From contig NZ_CP097263.1 of NCBI RefSeq assembly GCF_028622115.1, forward strand, positions 4,278,001 to 4,342,000: a DNA stretch of 64,000 bases, written 5' to 3'. Of this stretch, positions 50,201 to 62,200 are shown in pieces; the stretch's first letter is position 1; every line of letters starts with the position of its first letter. The stretch comes from Kutzneria chonburiensis (lineage in GTDB: Bacteria > Actinomycetota > Actinomycetes > Mycobacteriales > Pseudonocardiaceae). A model generated the notes under the pieces. It searched no databases and was not told the DNA's origin. It was given only the letters and a program-made list of their open reading frames with translations. Both the position numbers and the translations under genes were made by a program.

Positions 50201-53200
50201 CGTCCTCGCTGACGTGCGCGTACCGGGCGGCGTGGTTGAGCTGGCTCTGGACCTGGTTCTCGCGCTTGCGGACGATGTCGTGGAAGGCGTCGGCCCGGGC
50301 GCCGTTGCGCACGTGGGCCTTGGCCGTCTCGACCAGGCGGGCCTTCATCAGGTCGACGACCTGGTGGTTGGGCAGGTGGTGCAGGTTGGAGCCGTCGAGG
50401 TTGGCGCCCTTGTACTCGTTGACCCGGTCGCCCAGCGCCTCGTCCACGTGCTGCGAGATGCCGGACCGGCCGTTGCGCCGGCCGTCGATGAGGTCGGCCG
50501 CGTCGAGGAAGTCGATCAGGTCCTGCGCGACCTTCTTCACGCTCTCCTGGTCGCGCTTGGTCCGCGTGAGGATCGTCTTCGCCTTGTCGGCACGGAGATC
50601 TTCCAGCGACAGCACGTCGATCGGACGGTGCAGACCGCCCGGATCCATCCGGACCGTCCGGGGCCGGTTGCCCGGCACCGCGGACAGGCTGACCTCGTGG
50701 CCCAGCCAGTTGTCCGTGCCGATGGTCAGCGGCGAGCCGACCGGCCGCAGCTGGTCGAGCTGGCCGCCGCGCTCGGCCCGATTCGCGTTGGCATCGCCGT
50801 GGTACTCGTTGACCACGCGCGGCAATGTGTTGCTGTTGAGGGTATGCAGCACGCCGGAACCGCGGCCGCCGTCGTCGAAGGTGCGGATGCCGCTCTCGCC
50901 GGCGACCCGGAAGTCCAGGTCGCCGATCGGGCGCAGACCGCCGTGGAAGCCCAGCGCCGCGCCGCCGGACAGGTACGGCCGGAGACCCATCTGCTCCAAC
51001 GACTCCGAGAAGTCGGCGGCCACGTGCTCGCGCGGGCGCACCACCTTCGGCGGGGCCGGCGGCAGTGCCTCCAACATCGGCCGCAGCGACGGCAGCTCAC
51101 GATCGTCGTGCTGGCGCTGCTCCTTCCAGTCCCGCTCGTCCTGGCGCGACCCCCGCCGGGTCCGGTTGCGGTGCGCCGGCAGGTTCGAGTACGGGTCGTT
51201 CGGCGCGGGGGCCGGCCGGTGCCCGTCGTCGTCGTGCCTGGTGGTGGTCCACGGGTCCTCGACGTCCGGGCGGTGCTCGGGCGACTTCGGCAGCGGACCG
51301 CGGTCGACCAGCGGCAGATCATGCTGCACGGCACTGGCCTTCTGCACGTCGTCGATCGTGCGCAGATGGTCGCCGGTCAGCTCCGGCGCCTTGGACAGGA
51401 CGTCCTTGCCCATCGGGCCACGGACATCCTTGTCGTCCACCTTGGCGCGGAAGATCGCGTCGCCCTGGCGGTACTCGTCCTTCAGACCCAGGTTGTGCAG
51501 CACCTCGTGCAGCAGCACCGGGCCCGTGGCGTCCTTGGACCACGACGCCTGGTCCGTCTTCGGACCATTGTGGACGGTGACTTCGCCGTGCTTCGGCCCG
51601 TCACCACCGAATTCCACCCGCAGGTGGAACTGGTCGCCGCCGGGCAGCCGGTAACGGCCGTTGATGTGGTCGTCGACCGTCTGCGTCAACTTCTCCTGCG
51701 CGGCACGGACATCGTCCGGACCGAGGCCCTCGCCGGCCTTGGCGTTCAGGCGGACCGTGAACTCACGGACCCACTTGCCGTTCTCGACCTCCATGCGCCG
51801 CGACTCGTACGCGATGCGGGTCTGCCAGCCGTCCAGCCGGTCGGCCGTGCGGTCGCCACGGGTGCTCGGGTCGAACCGCTCGGTGTTGACGTGCGCCACC
51901 GGCGCCTCGTCCCGGCGATCGGCCCACTTGTCCGGCGAGAACAGGGTTTCGTCCTTGGCCGACGGCTCGTGGTGCGCCACGCCCTCGCCCTCCGGCGCCC
52001 ACGCCGGCCGGTGGTCCTGCGAGGTTCCCGGGCGGGACACCGACATCGAGCGGAGCCGGTTCGTGATGTTCTGCACGCCACCGGAGAAGCTGCCGGCCCG
52101 GGCGCGGCCGCCAGTCGGCCGGCCCCGGTTCTCCACCTCGGTCAGGTGGCTGCGGGCCGCCTCCAGGTTGCGGCGCGCGACATCGAGGTTGCGGGTCGCG
52201 CCGGCCACGTGCCAGTTGGGCGTGGTGCCGAGCTGCCGGTGCTGGCGCAGCCGCTGGTCGAGCGTGCGGACCTCGCTGCGCGCGGTTTCCAGTGCGGCAC
52301 CGACCCGATTGGCCTCACGGCGCGCGTTGTCCCGCGCGGTGCGGGCATCGTCCCGCTCGTCGCGCAACGTGCGGCGGGTGTCGTCCAGCCGGCGCATGCG
52401 ATCGCCGGACACGCCACGGTTGCGGGCGTTGTCGGCGGCCTGCTTCGCCTCGTCGTACTTGCGCTGCGCCTCGTTGTACTCGCCCTGACGCTCGTTGAGG
52501 TCCGTTTCCCTGGCGCGGAACGGGCCCTCGAGCTCGTTGCGGCGGGCAGTGGCCTGGCCCAGCTGGATCTCCAGCTGGCGGCCGCCGAAGTTCTGGGCCG
52601 GCGCGGCCTGCCGCCGGGCCGCCTCGGCATCGGCCAGTTCTTTCTGCGCCGCCTTGTGCTTGGCCTCCGCGTCCCGCACGTGTTCGCGGGCGTTGGCCAG
52701 CTCGGCCTCACGCAGCTGCGTGTGGGCCTGGGTCAGCTCGGCACGGGCACCGTTCACCTCGCTGCGGGCGTGGTTCTGTTCCAGCTCGACGTTGTGGTCG
52801 ATGGTGCGGGCCTGCTCCTCGTGCCCGACGGCAGTGTCAAGATGCTGCCGCGCGGCCTGCACGTGCGGCTCGAAGTCGCGAACCGCCTGCGAGGCCCGGG
52901 AGTAGGTCTCGTCGGCCCGCGTCCGGGCCCGCCTCGCCTCCCGCTCCAGGTGCCGGTTCTCGGACGTGTTGTTCCGGTCCGTGATGGTGCGCATGCGCTC
53001 GCGGTAGGCCTGCGCCTCGCCCGCGGCCCGCCGGGCCACTTCCTCCTCGTGCCGCAGCTGACCGTGCTGCTGCTCGAGCTCGGTCAGCCGCCGCTCGGCG
53101 TCGCCGGCCAGTCCCTCGTAGCGACGGAGCTGGTCCTGCGTGGTCTGGCGCTGGGTGGTGAGCTCCTCCAGCCGGCCCTGCTTCTTCGGGATGTCGGTTT

Positions 53201-56200
53201 CCAGGTGCCGGATCCGCGACGACAGCTGGTTCTGCCGCTGCGACGGCAGCGGACCCTGCTGCACCCGGTCGTTCGGGCCTTGCGAGCTGCTGCGGCCGTG
53301 ACCGCCGGAGATCGAGGTCGACCGACCGCGCTGGTCGCCGCCGAGGCTCAGGAAGTTGCGGCGGGGCGTCGGCGTGTCGACGTAGCGGGCGAACTGGATG
53401 TCCCGCGCGTTGTGCGGCAGGATGCCGAGGCCGTTGCGCTGGCCGTCGAGGAAGACGACGCCGTGGTCGGTGTTGACCACGTTGAACACGTGCGCCGTGC
53501 CGTCCGGATTCTGGAACCAGACCAGGCCGCGGTGGTCGGGGTTGCCCCGCATCTGCTGGACGACCTCGTCGAAGCCGCGCACCGGCCGGTAGTTGGCGTT
53601 GTTGCGCGCCAACAGGTCCAGGTCGCCGCGATAGGCGTCGTTGTGCGGGATCTCGTGCATGTTGGCGACCGCCGGCCGTCCACTGAGGACGGAGTCGACG
53701 GCGACCACGGCCGAGCTGCAGTTGACCTGGGCCCGGCGGTCGTTGGCGTAGTTCGGGTTGACGTTGGCCAGGTCCGGGAACAGGTCGCCGACGAACCGGC
53801 GCTCGTTGGCGAACATGTTGGGATCGCCGACAACGAAGCTGATCGCCCGCTCGGTGGTGACGCCGTGCACCGGCCGGTTCAGGTCGTCGAACGGGGCGTC
53901 GACGGCCGACCAGCTGCTGTGGGAACTGCCGTCGGAGGTCGGGCGCGGGCCACTCATCGACGGCCGCCGGCCGCCGTTGTTGCTGGTGGACGGGTGGTTG
54001 CTGGTGGAGGCGTGCTGCGGGCCGGAGCTGGTCGACGGCCGCAGGGCGTTGCTCAGGCGGCGCAACCGCTTCATGCCGCCGACGCCACCCTCGGTGCGGC
54101 GGGTGTCGAAGACGTCGCGCAGGTTCTCGGAGAGCCGATACGCGCTTTCCCTGGGGTTGCGGCTGTTGCGGTCCTCGTACAGGCGCTGGGCCACTGCGGT
54201 GTGGATGTCGTCCAGCGTCTTGGCCCTGGCCGCCTGCTCCGGCGTCATCTCACGGCGGTTGATCGGCGGGGACTCGTGCCGGCCGGCCATGATCTCGCCG
54301 GCCTCGCGCAGCCAGTGCCGCTGCTCGTGGGCGTCGAGCTCGCCGAACTGGGCCCGGCGGAAGTTGAAGTCCTCCCGCCACGCGTCCTGCGTGGCCCGCT
54401 TCTCCTCTTCCGGGGTCGGCACGTGGTCCTCGACGTGCTCGTCCGGGCGGGGCGGGGCTTCGGCCGGCTCGTGACGGCCGCCCTGGTGCACCTCGTGGGG
54501 CAGCGGAGGCTCATCCACGGCGACGTAACCGCGGTCCTCGCGCAGCTTCTGCGTGAAGTCCCGGAACTTCTCCAGGTGCTCGACCGGGTGTCCGCCCTGC
54601 CGCGCGTCATGGATCTGCTGCTGGACGTGCTCGTGCACGGACTCCAGGTCGGCCCGGCTCATGTCCCGCCAGCCGCGGCCGCCGGGGTCGTCGGGCAGCC
54701 GCAGCGCCTGCACGGTCAGCGCGGCGTCCCGGTCGTTGGTGAGCTTGGTCAGCCGGTCCTGCGCCGTCTGCACGCGTTGGTCGTTGGCGGCCTGCTCGCG
54801 CCGCATGGTGTCGTTCTTGAGCGCGTTGGGCACGACATCGGTGAGCCGCCAACGGTTTCGGCGGTTCTGGGCGTCGCGCAGGCCCTCGCGCGCGGTCTGG
54901 ATCCGGTGGTCGTAGTCGCCGGCCCGGTTCAGGTCGACCATGCGCTTGATCGCGTCCGTGCGCGCCGGGTCGTGGGCGTAGCGCTGCTGGAGCTCTTCGA
55001 GTTCCGCGCGGTCGCGGCCGTACAGCGACGCCTCGAACGAGCGCAGGCCACCCTCGGCCACCGGGTGGATGCCGCCGGGCAGGTGCAGGTCGGCGTCGGG
55101 CGTGTGCTCGGATCGGGTGTCCGACCCCGACCGCATGAACGGCCGCGGCTCCGGCGTTGGCTCATGGTCGGCGACGGGCTCGCGCGCCGGCGGCGTCTCA
55201 TGGCCGGCGTCATGGCTCGGAACGTGCGGCCGCGGCTGGGAATCCGCTGCCGGCAACGGAATCCGGTCCACCACCCGCATGTCGCGGGCCCGGTCGAACA
55301 GACGCTCCAGGTGCTCGGTCGGGTGGCCGCCCAGCTGCGCGTCGTGGATCAGATCGCTGACGTGGTCCTCGACCGCCAGCAAGTCGTTGGGCGTCAACCG
55401 GTCCCAGCCCGGCGCGTGCGGATCGTCGTTGAGCGACAACGCATGCGTGGTCATCGCGCCGTTGCGGTCGTGCCGCAGCCGCTCGATCTCGTTGTTGAGC
55501 CGCCACACGTGGTGCTTGAGCTCGGACTGCTGCCGCTCGCGGTCGGCCTGGTCGCGGCGGGTCAACTCGGACTTGAACGCGTCCGGCAGCAGGTCGGTGG
55601 CCTTGCTCAGCTCGCCGGCCCGGCGGCGGGTGTGCTCGGCCTCGCGCTCGAGGTCGCGCAGGTGCTGCTCGATGCCGCCCGGCTTCTGCGAGATCGCGTG
55701 GTTGTCGATCATCTGCTCGATGGCCCGGTGCCGGAACGGGTCGTCCCCGTGCACCTCGTCGAGCTCCCGCAGCTCCTCGACGCTCTTGCCGTACAGCGAG
55801 GCCTCGAACGCGCGGAACTCCTGCCGCGGCGTGAGATCCCGCGGCGGTGCGATGTTCGCCTCCCGCTCGGCGCGGGACAGCTGCTCGTCCAACTCGTGCT
55901 GCTGGCGCTCCAGCGCCGCGTCGAGCCGGTTGCGGTCGGCCTGCTCCTGGATCCGGTCCTGGTCGGCCTGCATCCGGTCCAGCTCGCGCTGGATCTCCTG
56001 CTGCTGGCGCTCGATCGCGCCGTGCTCGATGTCGTGCGCCAGCTGCTCGTCCAGCTGCCGCTGCTTGGCCTCGGCGTCGGCCAGCATCTCGGCGATCTCG
56101 GCCTGCTGGCGCTCGATCTCCTCCTGCCGGCGCTGCTCGACGAGGGCCATCATCGCCTGCTCGGCCCGGGCCTCCTGGCGTTCCTGGACGCCGCGCGAGC

Positions 56201-59200
56201 GGGCGTTGATGCCACGCAGCTTCTGCATGGTCCGGAAGTTGTCCTCGGCCCGTTCGAACCGCTCCCGATAATCGGGATGGTCGATCAGCTCCAGCTGGCG
56301 CCGGGACTCGTCGACACCGTGCTGGGCCTTCTGGAAGTCGGCCTCCAGCTCGTCGTCCTGCTGGCGGGTGCGCTCGTCGAACAGGCTGGAGAACATGTGC
56401 AGGAAGCCGCTGCGGGACTCCTTGCCCTCCGTGGTGTTGCGCAGCGCGACCTCGTAGTCCTCCTGGATCTTGCGCAGGCTCTCGACGCCGTCCTTGGAGA
56501 CCTTGCTGTAGAGCGTCCGAACCTCCATCTCCTTGCTCACGCGGTCGTTGAGCGACTTGAGGTGGGAGGCGTCGAAGCCGGCCTTCTCGGCCGCCGAGAC
56601 CTGCTTGGACAGGTGCTCGCCGAGGTTGACGATCTGGTGCCCGCCGAGGGTGGCGAGCCCGTCGGCGTTGCGGCCCTCGACGTGCTTGTCGACCAGGTTC
56701 ATCAGGCCGAGCGTGTGCGACTCCGAGCGCAGCTGGGTGATCCGCTTGTTGCGGTCGTCCAGCAGCTGCCGCAGATCGTCGATCTGCTGCTGCCGGCGCT
56801 GCTCGGAGCGCTGGGTCTCCTTGCCCTGCATGAACTTGGGCAGGGCGCTGCCCTCGGACTCCAGCTTGCGGATCCGGTCCCGGAAACCGTTGGCCTCGGA
56901 CGTGAGGTCGCGGACGAACTCGTTGGGGCCGCCCGGGTGCTCGACCGCGCGCTTGAGCGTCTGCATCCGCTGCACGGCATCGAAAACGCGCTTGTCCTGG
57001 CCGCCGTGCACGATGTCGGCCACGTGCTCGCCGATCTCGCGGGTGGTCTTGCCGGACAGCCACGCGTCAAGACCGGCCCGCATCTCGTCACGGTTGGGCT
57101 GGCCCAGCGCGGAGAACTGGCCGTCGCGCTGGCGGACCTCCACGTGCGGGGCGTTGTCCGGGCCGTGGTGGGTCTGCGTCTCGCCGTCGTGCACGACCAC
57201 GTGCGCGCCGAGGCCGTGGGCCACGGCGTCGGGCAGGTGCTGGCCGACGTGCGACGAGTGCCAGGAGGGCGTTTCCAGGCCCTTGGTCAGCAGGTCGGCC
57301 GAGGTCGGCAGGTGGTGCTCGTTGACGACCGTATCGGTGACGTGGTTGAGGACTTCCTTGTCCCCGTGGGACATCGGCCCGTCATGCAGCGTGTCCCGGA
57401 CCGACTGCCAGCGCTGCGCCGAGCCGCCTTCGAGGTCGTGCGTGAGGGCATCGCGCCACTGCCGCGTGTGGGCGTCATCGGTCAGACCTTCGCGGTTGGG
57501 CCGCAGGTCGGGTGCGACGCGCTCCAGGCCGTCCGGCCCGACGTGATCGGCCGCCCAGCGGGACAGGCCGCGGTTGCCCAGCCCCGGGAAGGCGAAGCGG
57601 TCCGGGTTCTGCCTGATGTTGGACAGCACGGTGTCGGTGGCGGACTTGACGTTCTCGCGGTTGGCGAACGGCGTCGCGCCGGGCACATCGGCGTGCTGGA
57701 AGGCCGAACTGCGCAGCACGGACTCCACGAGTCCGATGCCGTCCATGTTCGGCTGGTGCTCCTGGAACGGCTGCGGCTCCTGCTCGCGGGGATCACCCGG
57801 GACATGCTGCTCGAACGCGCCCGGCATGTCGCGGTCGTCGCGCGTGATCACCTCGGCCGGCGTGTGCCGCGTCGGGCGGTCGTTTTCCGTTGCCGGCGGG
57901 AGGGTGTCGCGGTCCAACTCCTCGCGCGGCGGCGGTGCGTCGTCGCCGAGGTGGTGGTCCCGAACGTTGGCCTGGTTGGAAATGTCCTCGATCTTGCCCA
58001 GGTTCTCGCGGGTGATCGTGTTGTCGGACCAGGCGTCCCGGCCCATCACGCCGGGCTCGTCGTCCCGGTTGAACAGCAGCTTGTCGTTCTTGTAGCCCTC
58101 GCCGAGACCGATGAAGTGCATGATCTCGTGGGTCAGGCCGGTGCGCGGATCGCGGACGTCCCAGTTGGTCTGGTTGGTCGGCGGGGCCTTGTCGACCCGG
58201 CTGTCGTGCACGTTCACCGGCACGCCGAGCAGGTCGTGCGTGCGCCAGTGCTGGTCCTTGTCGTTGCTGGACCGGGCATCCACGGTCACGTGCAGCTGGT
58301 CGCCGCTGCCCGGCAGGTTGTAGCGGTGGTTGACCGTCTCGTCGAGATGGCGCTGGAGGTCGGCGGCCATCGCGGCGCGGTCCTCGTGCGACACGGAGCC
58401 GCTCTGCGAGCGCAGGTCCAGCGGCACCGTGAACTCGCGGACCCACTTGCCCGGGCTGGACTCGAAACGCCGCACGTCGTAGCGGATGTGCTGCATCGCG
58501 CCGTCGAGCTCGCCGTCCTTGAGCCCGGACCGGTCGCCGCGGAACTGCTCGGCGATGGACTTGGCCGGGTCGAACCGCTCGGACACGAACCGGGTCGGGC
58601 GGGCGCTGTCGCTGCGGTCGCCCCACTGGTCACGGCCGGGCAGGTGACCGCCGTGATCGCTGCGGGTAGCCGTCGTGGTGGCCGGGCGGGGCGGCGCGGC
58701 GGCCGGCTCGGACCGGGCGGGCGGTGGCACGACGTCGTGCGGGCGGATGTGCGTCGGGTCGGGCACCTTGTGCGGGCCCGTGGTCGGCACCAGCTGGTCG
58801 AAGCCCTTGGGCGTCAGGTGCAGGCCGGCGTCGGACGGCTCGACCAGGCCGGCCTTGTGCAGCTCGTTGTAGGCCTTGCCGAACTGGGCCTTGGTGAGGT
58901 CGAACGACTCCAGCGTCTGCGCCTCCGACTTGCTGTCGGACAGCGACCGGAAACCCTTGGAGAAGGCCAACACCTTGGCCACCTTCTCGGCGTGCTCGGA
59001 CGCCTTGGGCAGCACCTCGTGCAGCTTGTCCGACACGTCGGGCGCGTGCTTGTCGAGGATGTCGTGCACCGGTGTCTGCGGCCGCGAGTACGGCTCCGGC
59101 GACAGGTCGCGCGGGCCCTGCTCGTGGGCCGGGCCGTGCACGTTGCGGGAGCGCGACGGCGGCCCGAAGCTGGCCGGGTCGTTCCACTCCTTCATCCACG

Positions 59201-62200
59201 GCCGGATCGCCCTTGTCGCCGCCGGGTCGGTGTCCAAACGGGACAGTTTGACCAGCTGCTCCTCCAGGCTGGCCCGGCGTTCCTGGATCTCCGTGAGCTC
59301 GTGCGACAGCTCCGCCGCCGACTTGCCCTTGGGCGGCAGCCCCTCCTCCAAGGCCTTGTTGGCCTCGTTGAGGTCGTGCTCGATCTGCTGCTCGCGCTTG
59401 CGGATGATGTCGTGGAAGGCGTCGGCCCGCGGGCCGTTCTGCACGTGCGCCTTGGCCGTCTCGACCAGGCGGGCCTTCATCAGGTCCAGGACCTGCTTGT
59501 CCGGCAGGTGATGCAGGTTCGAGCCGTCGAGGTTGGCGCCCTTGTACTCGTTGACCCGGTCGCCCAGCGCGGTGTCCACGTGGTGGCCGATGTCGCCGCC
59601 GTTGTGGCCCGGCTTGGTGTTGATCAGGTGCGAGGCGTCCAGGAAGTCGATCAGGTCCTGGGCCACCTTCTTCACGCTGTCGTCGCCGTGCTTGGTGCGG
59701 GTCAGGATCGTCTTCGCCTTGTCGGCGCGCAGATCCTCCAGCGACAGCACGTCGATCGGCCGGCCGTGGCCGCCCGGGTCCATCGACTCGGTGTGCGGGC
59801 GGTTGCCCGGCACCGCCGACAGGCTGACCTCGTGGCCGAACCAGTTGTCGGTGCCGATGGTCAGCGGCGAGCCGACCGGCCGCAGCTGGTCCAGCTGGCC
59901 GCCGCGCTCGACGTTGCCCTTGTTCAGGTCGTTGCGGTACTCGTTGACCTTGCCGGGAATGGCCGTCTCGTTGATCGACTTGAGCACGCCGGCGCCGCGG
60001 CCGCCGTCGTCGAAGTTGCGGATCCCGCTGTCGCCGGCGACCCGGAAGTCCAGGTCGCCGATCGGCCGCAGCCCCCCGTGGAAGCCCAGCGCCGCGCCGC
60101 CGCTCAGGTACGGCTTGAGGCCCAGCTTCTGCACCGCCTCCGAGAAGTCCGCCGCGACGCGTTCCCGCGGCCGGACCACCTTCGGCTCCGGCCCCGACGA
60201 CTTCTCGATCGGCTCCCTGACCGGCGGCGGCTCGGTGAACTCGTCGTTGTGCTTCCGGTCGAAGTCCGCCTGCCGGTCCCGGTGCCCCTGCTGCCCGCTG
60301 TGCGCCGGCAGATCCTCGAACCTCCGGCCGCCCTTCGGTTGCGGCGCTTCGGCCGGAGTGTGCCGGGACGGCTGCTCGTGGTCGACCGCCCGTCCCTTCC
60401 CCTTGTCGACCGGGGCGGATTCCTTGTCGTTGGGGACGTGCTCGCTGTCGTTCGGGGTGTGGCCCTTCGACCCGGGCGCGTGGTCCTTGTCGCTGGGCGC
60501 GTGGTCGTGCTGCTCGCTGTCCCGGCCGGCGGTGTCCTTGCCGCCCAAGCCCTTGTCGCCCAGGCCCTTGCTGCCCGGCTCGGTGTCCTTCGCGCCGGGC
60601 GCGTCGCGCTCGGTGGTGCCCTTGTCCCCCAACCCCTTGCTGCCGCTGCCGTGGTCACTGCCGGGCTCGTGCGGCGGGGGCGGCGGGGCGTCGTGGCCGG
60701 ACTTGCCGCCGCCGGTCGCGTTGTGGTCGGCGTAGACCAGTTCCGGGCGCTCGCCGGGGAAGAAGCGGATCAGCGGCTCGGGCCGGGTGTGCGACTCGCT
60801 GTGCTTGTTGGCGATGTCGTCGAAGATCTTCTGCTGGAACTCGCCGTTCGGGCTCCAGTACATGTGCGCGCCGTGCTGCACGCCGGAGCCGCGGTTGGTC
60901 AGCATCCAGACGACGTTGTCGTAGTCCTCCTTGGGCAACGGCTTGCCGTCGTCGAGGAGGCGGATGTGGAACAGGTCGTGGTCGCCGGTGACCTTGCGGT
61001 AGCTGCCGTCCTGGGTGTGCGCCTCGACGACGCCGTCGGTGACCCGGAACTTGTTCTGCTCGGTGTACTTGTCCAGCTCGGGCTTCAAGTTCTTGTACTC
61101 GTTGGCCCGGTCGTCGAACCGCTGGTTGACGATGTCCTGGTCCTGCTTGGGCAGCTTGGCGAACTCGTCGGGCGAAGGCCGCTTGGGCTCGAACAGGCCG
61201 ACCAGCCCGACGTGGTCGGGGTTGGCCCCGAGGTGCACGTCGTACTTGTTGATGGTCTTGGCCTTGATGTCGACCGGCTTGGGCACCGCGCCCTTTTCCA
61301 GCCAGCGCACCGAATCCGGGTTGCTCGGCCGGACGTCGAGCACCACGTTGAACCGGTCGGCGAAGTCGCGGAACCGCTTCTGGTTGTCCCGCGTGATGCC
61401 GAAGTCCTTCTCCATGCTCTCGTACGAGAGCGGGCCCTCCTCGTGCGGCTTGGGTGAGGACCACTCACCTTCGCGCAGGTCGTGCGGGCGCGGGGCCGGC
61501 GGCACCTGGTGCTGGATCGCGTCCATCAGGTTGGGCACGAAGTCGCCGATGCCCTCGAGCTTCAACGGCTTGAAGTCGCCGATCGGCGTGAACTTGTTGA
61601 GCGTCTCCTCGTCCAGCTTGGGCAGGCCGTGCTCGTCAAGCCCGTGCTCGACGGAGGACACGAACTTGTCGCCGGTCTCCGGTTCCGGCAACGGGTGGAA
61701 GTCCTCGACCGGCGTGTGCTCCGGCGGCCGGTTGGACGGGCCGGCGTCGTTCGACGAGCCGAACAGCTTCTTCCAGAAGTCCCGACCGCCGCCCGGGCCG
61801 CCTTCCTTCAGCCTGGTGTCGAAGACGTCGCGGGCATGCTCGGACAGTTGCCGCGCGTCGTGCGTCGGGTTGGCCCGGTTGCGGTCGACGTACAGCTCGT
61901 TGGCCACCGCGCTGCGGATGTCGTCCAGCAGCTTGGCGTGGGCCTGCTGGTCCGGGGTGAGATCGCGCCGGTTGATCGGCGGCGCCTCGTGCCGGCCGTT
62001 CATGATCTTCGACGCCTCGTCCAGGTAGTGCTTCCTGGTCTCGTTGTCGAGGGCGTTGAACTCGTCCTTGGCCCGCAGCACCCGCTGGTGCAGCTCTTCC
62101 CGCTCCTCATGCCGCTGCGGCGGAACCTCGTGCTGCTCCTCATGCTGCTGAGGCCGCTGCTCGTGATCCTGCGGCCGCTGCTCGTGGTCCTGGGAGTGCT

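Noticed and set aside
49485-61457. Second very long plus-strand frame (about 3,990 codons) opposite the giant gene
   Set aside because: Same explanation: an antisense shadow. The repeats in its translation only reflect the metzincin and nucleotidyltransferase repeats on the coding strand.
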